Part shown: positions 26,436 through 35,662 of the stretch, in pieces
Layout: each line of letters starts with the position of its first letter
Position numbering within the stretch: position 1 is the first letter of the stretch
Source of the DNA: Pseudomonadota bacterium
GTDB lineage: Bacteria; Pseudomonadota; Gammaproteobacteria; Thiotrichales; Thiotrichaceae
DNA: 38,303 bases
Assembly (NCBI GenBank): GCA_002747435.1
Contig: PDPH01000022.1
Coordinates: forward strand, 1 to 38,303
Direction of reading: 5' to 3'
The notes under the pieces: generated by a model
Told to the model about the DNA's origin: nothing
Seen by the model: the letters and a program-made list of their open reading frames with translations, nothing else
Database searches by the model: none
Position numbers and translations under genes: made by a program

Positions 26436-27782
26436 ATGAAGATTAGCAAAGGTCTGGATATACCCATTGCAGGCAAGCCGGAACAGCAGATTTACGATCA
26501 TCCTAAGCCGATTAAGATTGCCGTGCTGGGGCGAGATTTTCACGATCTGAGTCCTGCCATGCAGGTTCAAGAGGGGGATTATGTCAAGCTGGGACAAATC
26601 TTGTTTACTGATCGTAAGATTGACGGTATTAATTTTACGGCGCCTGGTGCTGGCAAAGTTGTCGCCATTAATCGTGGTGCCAAGCGCGTACTCAATGCAG
26701 TTGTGATTGAGCTGGATGAGCAAGAGGACGCAGTGGACTTTGGTACTCATGCACCAGAAGCTTTGGCAACACTTGATCCTGCATTGATTCGTTCTACTTT
26801 GCAAGCCTCTGGTCAGTGGGTCGCTTTTCGCACCCGACCTTATAGCAAAGTGCCTCATAAAGATGCCAAGCCAGCGGCTATTTTTGTAACAGCTATGGAA
26901 ACGCGCCCTTTGGCAGCCGATCCCGCTGTAGTCATGCGTGAAGAAACTTATATTGAAGCGTTTCATGATGGTTTGCAGGTTTTGGCGCGTTTGGCACCTA
27001 AAGTTTATGTGTGCCACGAAACCGGCGCTGATATTCCTAGGGCAGAGATTGAAGGTGTCTTGTGGCAAGATTTTGAGGGTGTTCATCCAGCCGGTTTACC
27101 CGGTACGCATATTCACTTTTTAGAGCCTGTCAGCGAGTCGCGTTCAGTCTGGTCTTTGACTTATCAGGATGTGATTGCAATTGGCAAATTGTTTACGACA
27201 GGTAAGTTATTTGTGAATCGTGTAATTGCTTTGGCAGGGCCTGCGATTAATGAGCCACGTTTGCTAAGAACACGTCTTGGTGTCAGCACTGATGAGCTGG
27301 TAAAAGGTGAGCTGACCTGTGAGCTATGTCGGGTTATTTCTGGCTCTGTGTTGTCTGGCCATCATGCTGCGGATTCTAGTGCCTTTTTGGGTTATCACCA
27401 TCTACAGGTTTCAGTGATCTCAGAAGAGCAGTCCCGTAAATTTTTGCATTGGCTAAATCCTCTATTGCAGCAATTTTCTGTTATGAATATCTTTTTACCC
27501 TCTAAAGAGCGTGAAATGCCCTTTAAAATGAGCAGCTCTCAAAATGGTAGTCCACGTGCCATGGTACCTTTGGGTAATTATGAGCGGGTTATGCCTTTGG
27601 ATATTTTGCCTACCCAATTACTCAAGTCTTTATTGGTAAGAGATACCGTCTCTGCTCAAGCCTTAGGGGCTTTGGAGTTGGATGAGGAAGACTTGGCTTT
27701 GTGTACCTTCGTTTGCCAAGGGAAATATGAATATGGCTTGGCGTTGCGTGAGTGTTTGCGTATGTTGGAAAGAGGGGAATAA
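26436..27782 (+). CDS. nqrA: Na+-translocating NADH:quinone reductase subunit A
   Basis: A 448-residue protein beginning [17 protein letters not shown], the diagnostic NqrA start. It is the usual length and contains the Rossmann-like and barrel-sandwich (lipoyl-like) regions. NqrA is the large cytoplasmic subunit that contacts the quinone-binding side of NQR, which couples NADH oxidation to Na+ export. The ATG is fixed by a TGA directly upstream in frame (26424); the ribosome site is weak. First gene of nqrABCDEF-nqrM. Confidence 0.95.
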   Translation: MKISKGLDIPIAGKPEQQIYDHPKPIKIAVLGRDFHDLSPAMQVQEGDYVKLGQILFTDRKIDGINFTAPGAGKVVAINRGAKRVLNAVVIELDEQEDAVDFGTHAPEALATLDPALIRSTLQASGQWVAFRTRPYSKVPHKDAKPAAIFVTAMETRPLAADPAVVMREETYIEAFHDGLQVLARLAPKVYVCHETGADIPRAEIEGVLWQDFEGVHPAGLPGTHIHFLEPVSESRSVWSLTYQDVIAIGKLFTTGKLFVNRVIALAGPAINEPRLLRTRLGVSTDELVKGELTCELCRVISGSVLSGHHAADSSAFLGYHHLQVSVISEEQSRKFLHWLNPLLQQFSVMNIFLPSKEREMPFKMSSSQNGSPRAMVPLGNYERVMPLDILPTQLLKSLLVRDTVSAQALGALELDEEDLALCTFVCQGKYEYGLALRECLRMLERGE

Positions 27783-27784
27783 AC

Positions 27785-29020
27785 ATGATTAAACAATTAC
27801 GCCGTCGGCTGGATAAAATGGAACCCTTATTTACCAAGGGTGGCAAGTACGAGAAGTACTACAGTCTGTATGAAATGGTGGATACGCTGTTATTTAGTCC
27901 TCCCAACCGTACTACGGGCTCACCACATGTTCGTGATGCACTGGATTTGAAACGGGTCATGGGCTATGTGTGGATGGCTACTTTTCCGATGATGTTTATG
28001 GCCTGCTTCAATACAGGCTTACAAGCCAATTTGGCTATGCAGTTTATGGGTTTAGAGCAAGCCGAAGGCTGGCGTGGCGCTATCATGAATGTGATAGGTT
28101 ACGATCCGAGCAGCTTTTTTGCTAATTTCTTTCATGGTTTGTTGTATTTTGTTCCTATTTACATGACCGCCTTTATTGTGGGCGGTATTGCTGAGGCCAT
28201 CTTTGCAGTAGTGCGTCGCCATGAAATCAATGAGGGCTTTTTCGTTACCTCTATTCTTTATACGCTAATATTGCCACCCGGTACGCCCTTATGGATGGTC
28301 GCATTAGGTATTTTATTTGGCGTTGTATTAGGTAAAGAAGTCTTTGGGGGAACAGGCAAGAATTTCATTAATCCTGCTTTGGCAGGACGAGCCTTCCTGT
28401 TTTTTGCCTATCCAGCTTATATGTCGGGTGATGCTGTTTGGGTGGCGGTCGATGGCTACAGTGGCGCTACGCCGCTGTCGAATGCAGCTATGAATGGTGT
28501 GGAAGGCATCTTGGCTGGTCATGTGACTTGGTGGGATGCTTTTCTTGGAATCATTCCAGGTTCTATCGGTGAAACGTCTACACTGGCTATTTTTATTGGC
28601 GGTGCATTATTACTGCTGACTCGTATCGCTAACTGGCGCGTTGTCGCTGGTGTCATGATAGGGATGGTCAGTATGTCTTTGTTGTTTAATCTGATTGGCA
28701 GTGATACCAATCCTATGTTTGCTTTGCCTTGGTATTGGCATTTGGTGCTAGGCGGTTTTGCTTTTGGCATGATGTTTATGGCAACCGATCCTGTGACATC
28801 CGCACAGACTAATACCGGGCGTTTATGGTTTGGTATTTTAATTGGTGTCATGGTGATGCTGATTCGTGTCGTTAACCCAGCCTTCCATGAAGGTATGATG
28901 CTTGCCATTTTATTTGCTAATATTTTTGCGCCATTGATTGATTATGTGGTTGTCAAACAAAATATTAAGCGGCGGCGGGCGCGTCTGGCTAAAGTAAAGC
29001 AGCCGGAGGTCAAGGCATGA
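27785..29020 (+). CDS. nqrB: Na+-translocating NADH:quinone reductase subunit B
   Basis: The start is placed at ATG 27785, two bases after the nqrA stop and behind GAGGGG, since the product then begins [20 protein letters not shown] like known NqrB; the longer reading inside nqrA adds unrelated residues. The 411-residue membrane protein holds about ten helices. The covalent FMN site is visible as SGAT with T229. NqrB forms the Na+ path with NqrD/E and carries riboflavin and FMN. It overlaps nqrC by 4 bases. Confidence 0.95.
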   Translation: MIKQLRRRLDKMEPLFTKGGKYEKYYSLYEMVDTLLFSPPNRTTGSPHVRDALDLKRVMGYVWMATFPMMFMACFNTGLQANLAMQFMGLEQAEGWRGAIMNVIGYDPSSFFANFFHGLLYFVPIYMTAFIVGGIAEAIFAVVRRHEINEGFFVTSILYTLILPPGTPLWMVALGILFGVVLGKEVFGGTGKNFINPALAGRAFLFFAYPAYMSGDAVWVAVDGYSGATPLSNAAMNGVEGILAGHVTWWDAFLGIIPGSIGETSTLAIFIGGALLLLTRIANWRVVAGVMIGMVSMSLLFNLIGSDTNPMFALPWYWHLVLGGFAFGMMFMATDPVTSAQTNTGRLWFGILIGVMVMLIRVVNPAFHEGMMLAILFANIFAPLIDYVVVKQNIKRRRARLAKVKQPEVKA

Positions 29021-29817
29021 GTATTTTGACTAAGTTTGCAGAAATGCCTAATGACAGCCGTCAGAAAACATTAGCGGTTGCTTTGTTGCTTTGCTTGGTT
29101 TGTTCAGTGGCGGTGTCGACCTCTGCGGTCGCACTCAAAGCAAAGCAAGAGCAGAATAAGTTAGAAGACAAGCGACGTAATATTTTACAAATTGCCGGTT
29201 TAATGAAGCCTGGTAAATCGGTAGAAGAGCTGTTTAAGCAGGTTGAAGCAAGAGTGGTCAATTTGGATACAGGTGACTATGATCGCTCGGTTGATCCTGC
29301 CACTTATGATCAGCGTGCGGCTGCTAGTATCGCTTCACAAAGTATTAGCTTAAACCGTGATATTGATATTGCTTCCATTAAACGGCGTGCTCATTTGGCG
29401 ACAGTTTATTTAGTACGTGATCCTGAGAGGCAATTGCAAAAAATTATTTTGCCCGTGCATGGCTATGGCTTGTGGTCGACTTTATACGGTTTTCTGGCCT
29501 TGCAGGCTAATGCAAACACGATCATCGGTCTGGGGTTTTATGAGCATGCAGAGACGCCTGGTTTGGGTGGTGAAGTGGATAATCCCCAGTGGAAAGCTAA
29601 GTGGGTTGGTAAAGAGGTATTTGATGAGCAAGGTCGTGTGGCAATTAGTGTCGTGAAGCACGCGGCCACTACGCAGCCACAAGCTAATTATCAAGTGGAT
29701 GCTTTATCCGGGGCTTCCTTGACCAGTAGGGGAGTCAATAATCTATTGCACTTTTGGTTGGGTGATAACGGTTTTGGTCCCTACCTGAAAAAGATTCGTC
29801 ATGGAGAAGGCACATGA
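29017..29817 (+). CDS. nqrC: Na+-translocating NADH:quinone reductase subunit C (Ser in flavinylation motif)
   Basis: A 266-residue protein with one N-terminal membrane helix (about 20-40) and a periplasmic FMN-binding domain. Typical segments are [26 protein letters not shown] and [17 protein letters not shown]. The ApbE target motif reads [10 protein letters not shown]: the residue at the FMN position is S234 (codon TCC) where well-studied NqrC has Thr. All other conserved parts are intact, so the gene looks functional. NqrC shuttles electrons between the NqrB and NqrD/E cofactors. It overlaps both neighbours by 4 bases. No apbE gene is in the window. Confidence 0.95.
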   Translation: MSILTKFAEMPNDSRQKTLAVALLLCLVCSVAVSTSAVALKAKQEQNKLEDKRRNILQIAGLMKPGKSVEELFKQVEARVVNLDTGDYDRSVDPATYDQRAAASIASQSISLNRDIDIASIKRRAHLATVYLVRDPERQLQKIILPVHGYGLWSTLYGFLALQANANTIIGLGFYEHAETPGLGGEVDNPQWKAKWVGKEVFDEQGRVAISVVKHAATTQPQANYQVDALSGASLTSRGVNNLLHFWLGDNGFGPYLKKIRHGEGT

Positions 29818-30491
29818 ATAAAGAGGCTATCAAGGTTCTAAAAACCCCCTTAATTGATAATAACCCCATTACTTTGCAGATCTTGGGTATCTGTTCTGCC
29901 TTGGCGGTTACGACTTCCTTGAAAACCGCCTTATTAATGGCGGTTGCTTTGACAAGTGTAGTCGCTTTTTCTAATGCTTCCATTAGTGCGATTCGCCACC
30001 ATGTACCTAGCAGTATTCGTATTATTGTACAAATGACGATTATTGCTTCACTGGTTATTGTGGTAGACCAGATTATGCGTGCTTATGCCTATGACACAGC
30101 CAAGCAATTGTCAGTCTTTGTTGGCTTGATTATTACCAATTGTATTGTCATGGGGCGAGCAGAAGCGTATGCCATGCAGAACCCTGTTGGAATGAGTTTT
30201 TTGGATGGTGTTGGCAATGGTTTGGGCTACAGTTTGATTTTGATATTTGTGGCCTTTGTTCGAGAATTATTTGGCTCGGGTAGCTTATTTGGTTTTGAAG
30301 TGTTGCCACTGACTAAAAATGGCGGTTGGTATGAGCCTAATGGTTTGATGTTATTGCCACCCAGCGCTTTTTTTATTATCGGTCTATTGATTTGGCTTAT
30401 TCGTACTCGTCGTCCCGAACAAGTGGAACAAGCTGAGTTCAGGATTCATGAATCACACCATTACGCAGTTGCGGGGGCGGGGGGGCGCTAA
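29814..30491 (+). CDS. nqrD: Na+-translocating NADH:quinone reductase subunit D
   Basis: A 225-residue membrane protein with about six helices; C27 and C110 correspond to the cysteines that, with two in NqrE, hold the intramembrane iron-sulfur centre. It is about 15 residues longer than common NqrD, owing to a His/Glu/Ala/Gly-rich tail. The tail ends on a guanine-rich stretch (30473-30485) just before the stop, two bases ahead of nqrE. Confidence 0.95.
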   Translation: MNKEAIKVLKTPLIDNNPITLQILGICSALAVTTSLKTALLMAVALTSVVAFSNASISAIRHHVPSSIRIIVQMTIIASLVIVVDQIMRAYAYDTAKQLSVFVGLIITNCIVMGRAEAYAMQNPVGMSFLDGVGNGLGYSLILIFVAFVRELFGSGSLFGFEVLPLTKNGGWYEPNGLMLLPPSAFFIIGLLIWLIRTRRPEQVEQAEFRIHESHHYAVAGAGGR

Positions 30492-30493
30492 TC

Positions 30494-31090
30494 ATGGAAG
30501 CCATGTTGAGTTTGTTTATCAAGTCAGTGTTCATTGAGAACATGGCTTTAACGTTCTTCCTTGGAATGTGTACCTTTATGGCTGTTTCTAAGAAAATCGA
30601 AACAGCGTTAGGTTTGGGCATTGCAGTTGTGGTTGTTCAGGCGATTACGGTACCGGCTAATAATCTGATTTTAAATGTGTTCTTGAAAGAAAATGCGCTA
30701 TTCCAAGGCGTTGATCTACGCTTTTTGGGTTTGATTAGTTATATTGGTGTTATTGCTGCATTGGTGCAAATTTTGGAGATGTTTTTGGATAAGTTTGTAC
30801 CTGTGCTCTACAACGCTTTGGGTGTATTTTTGCCGTTGATTACGGTGAATTGCGCTATTTTGGGAGGCACATTATTCATGGTTGAGCGCGATTATACCTT
30901 TGGCGAAAGTGTTGTTTATGGTTTAGGCAGTGGCTTCGGTTGGATGGTCGCCATTGTTGCTTTGGCGGGTATCCGTGAAAAACTGAAATACAGTGATGTG
31001 CCCCAAGGTTTACAAGGGTTGGGCATTATTTTTATTACAGTTGGTTTGATGTCGCTGGGCTTTATGTCTTTTTCAGGCATACAGCTTTAA
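30494..31090 (+). CDS. nqrE: Na+-translocating NADH:quinone reductase subunit E
   Basis: A 198-residue six-helix membrane protein of normal length, homologous to NqrD with inverted topology. C26 and C120 match the cysteines that coordinate the intramembrane iron centre. It starts two bases after the nqrD stop and probably depends on translation of nqrD. The next gene, nqrF, starts 16 bases after its stop behind a GGGGG-AA ribosome site. Confidence 0.95.
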   Translation: MEAMLSLFIKSVFIENMALTFFLGMCTFMAVSKKIETALGLGIAVVVVQAITVPANNLILNVFLKENALFQGVDLRFLGLISYIGVIAALVQILEMFLDKFVPVLYNALGVFLPLITVNCAILGGTLFMVERDYTFGESVVYGLGSGFGWMVAIVALAGIREKLKYSDVPQGLQGLGIIFITVGLMSLGFMSFSGIQL

Positions 31091-31106
31091 ACGGGGGAAA
31101 TAAGGT

Positions 31107-32324
31107 ATGACAACCATTCTTTTGGGTGTAACCCTATTTACGCTGATTGTATTAAGTTTAGTGCTAATCATTTTATTTGCCCGTTCCAAATTAGTGGCAA
31201 CGGGACAAGTGACTATCTTGGTAAATGATGAGCGTGAGTTAACAGTTAATCCAGGTGGTAAATTACTGGGTGCTTTGGCAGATAAAGGCTTGTTTGTTTC
31301 TTCTGCTTGTGGTGGCGGTGGTACTTGCGCGCAATGTAGAGTGCGCGTATTGGAGGGTGGTGGCTCTTTGTTACCCACTGAAGAAGGTCATATTAATCGT
31401 CGTCAAGCTGCTCATGGCGAGCGCCTTGCTTGTCAAGTTGCTGTCAAGCAGAACATGAAGGTTGAAGTGCCCGAAGATGTCTTCGGGGTGAAGAAGTGGG
31501 AATGTACCGTCCGTTCCAATAATAATGTGGCAACCTTTATTAAAGAGCTTGTGCTGGAATTGCCTGAGGGTGAAAAAATTGATTTCCGTGCAGGTGGTTA
31601 TATTCAGATTGAATGCCCTGCTTATGATTTGAAGTATGAGCAATTTGATGTGGCGCCTGAATATCGGGAAGATTGGGATAAGTACAATATGTGGGCTATT
31701 GAGTCTCATGTTGATGAACCTGTGATACGTGCTTATTCTATGGCGAATTACCCGGAAGAAGATGACATTGTGATGCTGAATGTGCGTATTGCATCACCAC
31801 CACCTGGAAAGGATGTACCCGCAGGTAAGATGTCCTCTTATATTTTCAACCTGAAACCAGGCGACAAGGTGACTGTATCTGGGCCATTTGGTGAATTTTT
31901 TGCACGCAAGACTGATAAGGAAATGGTGTTTGTCGGTGGAGGCGCTGGTATGGCACCTATGCGTTCACACATTTTTGACCAACTGAAACGGCTACAATCG
32001 CAGCGCAAAATGAGCTTTTGGTATGGCGCCCGTAGTTTGCGCGAAGCCTTTTATGTTGATGAATTTGATCAACTGGTGGCAAATTACCCTAATTTTGTAT
32101 GGCATATGGGTTTATCTGAGCCTTTGCCTGAAGATAATTGGCAAGGCTATGTCGGCTTCATTCATGATGTACTTTATAATCATTATTTGAAGGATCATCC
32201 GGCGCCAGAGGATTGTGAGTATTATTTATGTGGGCCACCGATGATGAATTCATCGATTATTCGCATGTTGACTGATCTCGGTGTAGAGACAGAAAATATT
32301 ATGTTGGATGACTTTGGAGCTTAG
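31107..32324 (+). CDS. nqrF: Na+-translocating NADH:quinone reductase subunit F
   Basis: A 405-residue NADH-oxidising subunit. One N-terminal membrane helix (about 5-25) is followed by a plant-type 2Fe-2S ferredoxin domain (C68, C74, C77, C109), an FAD-binding domain with RAYSMANY (208-215) and an NADH domain with GGGAGM (277-282) and the CGPP motif (C375). The C-terminal DDFGA is typical. It accepts electrons from NADH in the cytoplasm and passes them through FAD and the 2Fe-2S centre into the membrane complex. Confidence 0.96.
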   Translation: MTTILLGVTLFTLIVLSLVLIILFARSKLVATGQVTILVNDERELTVNPGGKLLGALADKGLFVSSACGGGGTCAQCRVRVLEGGGSLLPTEEGHINRRQAAHGERLACQVAVKQNMKVEVPEDVFGVKKWECTVRSNNNVATFIKELVLELPEGEKIDFRAGGYIQIECPAYDLKYEQFDVAPEYREDWDKYNMWAIESHVDEPVIRAYSMANYPEEDDIVMLNVRIASPPPGKDVPAGKMSSYIFNLKPGDKVTVSGPFGEFFARKTDKEMVFVGGGAGMAPMRSHIFDQLKRLQSQRKMSFWYGARSLREAFYVDEFDQLVANYPNFVWHMGLSEPLPEDNWQGYVGFIHDVLYNHYLKDHPAPEDCEYYLCGPPMMNSSIIRMLTDLGVETENIMLDDFGA

Positions 32325-32328
32325 GTTG

Positions 32329-32529
32329 ATGCAAGTCTTTTTGCTGACATTTATTGTATTCGCATTAGTTTTTTTGGCGCTATCGCTAGGCTGGTTATTG
32401 AGCCAAAAGTCACTCAAAGGCAGTTGCGGAGGTTTGTCAGCGATTCCAGGTTTAGAAGGCAGCGAGTGTAGTTGCTCTTCGCCTTGCGAAAAGCGTCTAA
32501 AACGAGAAGCTGCTGCACAAAATCAGTGA
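32329..32529 (+). CDS. nqrM: NqrM, NQR maturation protein
   Basis: The start is taken at ATG 32329, four bases after the nqrF stop, because the 66-residue product MQVFLLTFIVFALVFL... then matches NqrM; a longer reading starts inside nqrF. It has one membrane helix and four cysteines (C33 in KGSCGG, then C47, C49, C53 in CSCSSPC), the family signature. NqrM is required for assembly of the iron centre between NqrD and NqrE. It closes the operon. Confidence 0.92.
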   Translation: MQVFLLTFIVFALVFLALSLGWLLSQKSLKGSCGGLSAIPGLEGSECSCSSPCEKRLKREAAAQNQ

Positions 32530-32571
32530 ATCTGATGTGGCAGTATAAATTGATTTTTGCAACTGTATTGA

Positions 32572-33381
32572 ATGCCTGAGTTACCCGAAGTTGAAACGAG
32601 TCGGCGTGGTATTGAGCCCCATATTCTAGGGAAGCGTGTCGAACGCATTCTTATACGTCAGCCACGTTTGCGCTGGCTTGTCCCTGAGCAAATCCAAACA
32701 CTGGTAGGCGCAAGCATTGAACAGGTGAGCCGCCGCTCAAAATACTTGTTACTAGAAACTGATCAAGGCACAGCTTTGATTCATTTAGGCATGTCTGGTA
32801 GCTTGCGAATTTGTTCTGCTGATAGTACGCCTACGAAGCATGATCACGTTGATATAGTTTTTAGTCATGGTAAGGCGCTACGTTTACGCGATCCACGTCG
32901 CTTTGGTGCAGTCTTGTATGCTGAAAAAGGGCAGTTGCATCCCTTATTAAAGACATTAGGGCCAGAGCCTTTAAGTGAGTCATGTTCTGCTGAATATCTA
33001 TTCAAGCAATCACGAGGTCGCAAAATAGCGATTAAGCTGTTTATTATGACAGCGCAAATAGTGGTGGGTGTGGGTAATATTTATGCAAATGAAGCTTTGT
33101 TTATGGCTGGAATTGATCCGCAACGCGCAGCAGGTTCCTTGTCTTTGCAAGAATACCAACACTTGAATACAGCTATACGCACTGTATTAGTACAGGCTAT
33201 AAAGCAGGGGGGTACGAGCTTACGCGACTTTGTGCGCGAAGATGGGCAGACAGGTTATTTCCAGGTGGCGCTGCAAGTTTATGGTCGTAGTAATGCTGCT
33301 TGTATGCAGTGTGGTACGCCTTTGAAACATATTCGGCAGGGACAACGTTCTACTTGGTATTGCCCCGCTTGTCAGATTTAA
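32572..33381 (+). CDS. mutM: Formamidopyrimidine-DNA glycosylase
   Basis: A 269-residue bifunctional base-excision repair enzyme. The N terminus MPELPEVET supplies catalytic P2 and E3; K57 lies in RRSKYLL, and the C-terminal zinc finger is C244-x2-C247 ... C264-x2-C267. The motifs QIVVGVGNIYANE and GGTSLRDFV are intact. It removes 8-oxoguanine and formamidopyrimidines and nicks the abasic strand. It begins 43 bases after nqrM, so may be partly co-transcribed with the nqr operon. Confidence 0.96.
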   Translation: MPELPEVETSRRGIEPHILGKRVERILIRQPRLRWLVPEQIQTLVGASIEQVSRRSKYLLLETDQGTALIHLGMSGSLRICSADSTPTKHDHVDIVFSHGKALRLRDPRRFGAVLYAEKGQLHPLLKTLGPEPLSESCSAEYLFKQSRGRKIAIKLFIMTAQIVVGVGNIYANEALFMAGIDPQRAAGSLSLQEYQHLNTAIRTVLVQAIKQGGTSLRDFVREDGQTGYFQVALQVYGRSNAACMQCGTPLKHIRQGQRSTWYCPACQI

Positions 33382-33424
33382 GCAGGGCACTTAGCTAATG
33401 ATTGGCTTGAGCTGGATAAGTGTA

Positions 33425-33595
33425 CTAACGATTGGGGCGGGCGACTTCAATAATGCCGCTCAAGGTTAATTCACGCAGTAATTGGCGGCGTACACCGCGC
33501 TGAATACCTGCATCAATACCGACTCGGTAAAAAACATAACAGGGTATGCCAATTAGAATGAGGCCCAGAAGAAAGTTCAGGATTGTGTCCCACAT
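33425..33595 (-). CDS. 56-residue single-helix membrane protein, unrecognised
   Basis: The minus strand reads MWDTILNFLLGLILIGIP and continues for 56 residues to TAG. Residues 5-24 form a hydrophobic helix; the rest is basic, with RRQLLRELTLSG and a final ARPNR. A strong AAGGGGG ribosome site lies about 6 bases before the ATG. Codon use resembles the flanking core genes, and it fills the 286-base space between mutM and dusA almost entirely. No family is recognised; a conserved small membrane protein is likely. Confidence 0.65.
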   Translation of the reverse strand: MWDTILNFLLGLILIGIPCYVFYRVGIDAGIQRGVRRQLLRELTLSGIIEVARPNR

Positions 33596-33667
33596 GCTTA
33601 ACCCCCTTTGGTGTTTATGTTTGTTGTAGGTTTATGAGTTATTGTTTTTTATGAATAAAATACTACG

Positions 33668-34636
33668 ATGATGCTGAACCGGCGATTTACTGTTGCCCCG
33701 ATGTTAGATTGGACGGATCGACATTGTCGGTATTTTCATCGACTTATTAGCCGACATGCTGTGCTTTATACAGAAATGGTCACAACGGGGGCTATTTTAC
33801 GAGGGGATGCCGCTCGTCATTTGAGTTTCCATCCGTCGGAATATCCGGTTGCCTTACAATTAGGCGGTAGTGAACCTGCGGATTTAGCTAATTGTGTCCG
33901 TATTGCCGAAGATTATGGTTATGCAGAGCTCAATCTGAATGTCGGTTGTCCTAGTGAGCGTGTCCAAAGGGGTGCTTTTGGAGCTTGTTTAATGGCTGAA
34001 CCTGCCTTGATTGCAGATTGTGTAGCCGCAATGCAGGCAGTGACTCAGTTACCTATTACAGTCAAACACCGTATTGGAATTGACGATCAGGATGATTATG
34101 AAGGACTGCATAAATTTATCGAGGTAGTTGCAGCCGGTGGCTGTCAGACCTTTATTGTACATGCTCGTAAGGCATGGCTAAAAGGCTTGAGCCCCAAAGA
34201 GAACCGTGAAATTCCGCCTTTACGCTATGAGCTGGTATACCACATTAAGCAGGATTTCCCGCACTTGGAAATTTTGCTTAATGGCGGTCTGACCAGTATT
34301 CAACAATGTATGGATCAGTTGCAGTATGTCGATGGCGTTATGGTAGGGCGAGAGGTTTACCACAATCCTTGGTTATTGGCTGAAGTGGATGCTTGTTTTT
34401 ATGCTGATAATGCGGTACAGCCTGATCGTATGGATGTGCTGGAGCGATTTATTGAGTATATCGAGCAGCAATTAGAGCAGGGTCTGGCTCTGCAACACAT
34501 GACAAGGCACATTTTGGGTTTGTTTCAAGGTTTGCCTGGAGCAAAAGCTTGGCGGCGTCATTTAAGCGAAAATGTTTACAAACGAGAGGCCAGTGTCGAA
34601 CTTATTCGTGAGGCTGCTCGAAAAGTAATCTTGTGA
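33668..34636 (+). CDS. dusA: tRNA-dihydrouridine synthase A
   Basis: A 322-residue FMN enzyme with DusA hallmarks: RRFTVAPMLDWTDRHCRYF at the N terminus, LYTEMVTTGAI, the catalytic C94 in NVGCPSERVQRGAFGACLM, KHRIGIDD and NGG-(x)-VDGVMVGRE near the phosphate-binding end. It reduces U20/U20a in the tRNA D-loop using NADPH. The start is ATG 33668 or 33671. It stands alone between the small membrane gene and tRNA-Asn. Confidence 0.95.
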   Translation: MMLNRRFTVAPMLDWTDRHCRYFHRLISRHAVLYTEMVTTGAILRGDAARHLSFHPSEYPVALQLGGSEPADLANCVRIAEDYGYAELNLNVGCPSERVQRGAFGACLMAEPALIADCVAAMQAVTQLPITVKHRIGIDDQDDYEGLHKFIEVVAAGGCQTFIVHARKAWLKGLSPKENREIPPLRYELVYHIKQDFPHLEILLNGGLTSIQQCMDQLQYVDGVMVGREVYHNPWLLAEVDACFYADNAVQPDRMDVLERFIEYIEQQLEQGLALQHMTRHILGLFQGLPGAKAWRRHLSENVYKREASVELIREAARKVIL

Positions 34637-34662
34637 AAAATTAAAAGAATTAGGAAAACAGG

Positions 34663-34691
34663 TTGACGTTATAAATCTATAACAGTAGTAT
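34663..34691 (+). promoter_or_regulatory. Promoter of tRNA-Asn
   Basis: TTGACG (34663-34668), a 17-base spacer and TAGTAT (34686-34691) form a near-consensus sigma-70 promoter. A GCGCC discriminator follows immediately, as expected for a stringently controlled stable-RNA promoter, and the mature tRNA starts 20 bases after the -10 box. Confidence 0.75.
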
Positions 34692-34710
34692 TTGCGCCTC
34701 TTGACGCAGT

Positions 34711-34786
34711 TCCCCAGTAGCTCAGTCGGTAGAGCAGTTGACTGTTAATCAATTGGTCGGTGGTTCGAGTCCGCCCTGGGGAGCCA
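34711..34786 (+). tRNA. tRNA-Asn (anticodon GTT)
   Basis: A 76-base tRNA with a TCCCCAG/CTGGGGA acceptor stem, D-arm GCTC-AGTCGGTA-GAGC, anticodon loop CTGTTAA with GTT, and T-arm GGTTCGAGTCC. The 3' CCA is encoded. It borders an accessory region starting with an integrase relic, so it is the probable integration site, though no second copy of its 3' end was found in the window. Confidence 0.97.
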
Positions 34787-34798
34787 ATATTTTGAATA

Positions 34799-34839
34799 AA
34801 AGCAGTAAGTTAGATTAGTTTCTGACTTGCTGCTTTTTT
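34799..34839 (+). terminator. Rho-independent terminator after tRNA-Asn
   Basis: AGCAGTAAGT (34801-34810) pairs with ACTTGCTGCT (34825-34834) in a 10-bp stem with one G-U pair and a 14-base loop, followed by six T residues (34834-34839). Confidence 0.85.
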
Positions 34840-34881
34840 CGTTTTAGGGGGTAGTCTGACAAGTTTAGGGGGTAAATTCCC

Positions 34882-35320
34882 TTATCCGGCTGGATTATGC
34901 GTTTCAGTTTTGGTGTTGTACCTCTCCCGCATTGCCTCACTTCTGTGACCTGCTATCCGCTTATCTTTGGAGTCAGACACACTTTTGCTTTTCAACAGAT
35001 GCAGATTCCAGTAAGTATCTTCGAGGCTACGGTCAGCCATTTTCTTTTTTAACCGTTGCATCGCGCTGTTAAGACCGGATCGCGTAAGCCTGTCACCCGC
35101 ACGGGTTAGTAATAAGGGTGGATCAATTGGGAGTATCTTATGGTGCTGGTGACGTTCCATGGCTGCTTTACCACGCGCAGCGGTAAGGTAAGTCAGTTCA
35201 AAGATAATCGGCAAAATACTTTTGTCGTCTTCACTGGCAATTTCCATCTGTTACCGGTATTCCTCATCCGTCACATAGCGGGTATTACGATCCTCTTTCA
35301 GCTTTTTAAAGCCTAGCAGG
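34882..35320 (-). pseudogene. Broken tyrosine recombinase (integrase), C-terminal relic
   Basis: Reading leftward, the frame gives GFKKLKEDRNTRYVTDEEYR, a stop (TAA, RC at about 35251-35253), then a 121-codon open stretch from 35247 to 34882. RYVTDEEY and YLTAARGK are the usual approach to the catalytic domain of phage-type tyrosine integrases. The C-terminal end has LHLLKSKSVSD in place of HDLR/K-x-K-x-VSD, then AGHRSEAMRERYN with the predicted nucleophile Tyr. About half of a normal integrase is missing upstream, where only stops are found. It points toward tRNA-Asn, as an island integrase would. Nonsense mutation plus truncation make it inactive. Confidence 0.7.
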
Positions 35321-35662
35321 GGGGTTGTTGTCTATTCCAAGGATATAAAAGCCATTTAATGACCGTATCAGGGGCAGTGCAGCCGCGCCCGTTGGTTGCG
35401 GGTCACGACCGGAGAAACAAGGCTAAACCCTTCTGGGTGTCTATGCTGCTTTGGTACTGGTTCAGGCCGAATTATGGGGATTTTTATAGGTTATGCAGGA
35501 TTGCATTGTGGGAGGCTGAACAACATAGCCAGCCTTGACAGGGTGAAGAAAGTAGGTTTTACCCCAAAAGTATAATAAGATTATGTTTATTATACTTTAG
35601 ACCCTAAAAGTATAATAAAAACTTTCTTATGTTACTTTCCTCACAAAAGGAACAAACCACTC
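35321..35662. other. Non-coding stretch between integrase relic and fic
   Basis: No convincing gene is visible in these 342 bases. The left 200 bases show short open readings in several frames interrupted by stops, consistent with decayed mobile DNA. The right 100 bases contain the fic operator-like repeats and a GAAAGTAGG stretch. A TTGACA at 35535-35540 has no -10 box at normal spacing. Confidence 0.5.
35566..35618. repeat. Three alternating half-sites upstream of fic (operator-like)
   Basis: AAAGTATAATAA occurs at 35567-35578 and again at 35607-35618, with its exact reverse complement TTATTATACTTT at 35587-35598. The starts are exactly 20 bases apart and the orientation alternates. The two direct copies also share the flank ACCC(C/T)A. 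The array ends 44 bases before the fic ATG and each direct copy contains a perfect TATAAT, so a bound protein would cover the promoter. Confidence 0.7.

Noticed and set aside
33860..33880. GGCGGTAGTG, a close match to the ops core
   Set aside because: It lies inside the dusA coding sequence (LGGSEP) and not in an operon leader, so it is most likely chance.
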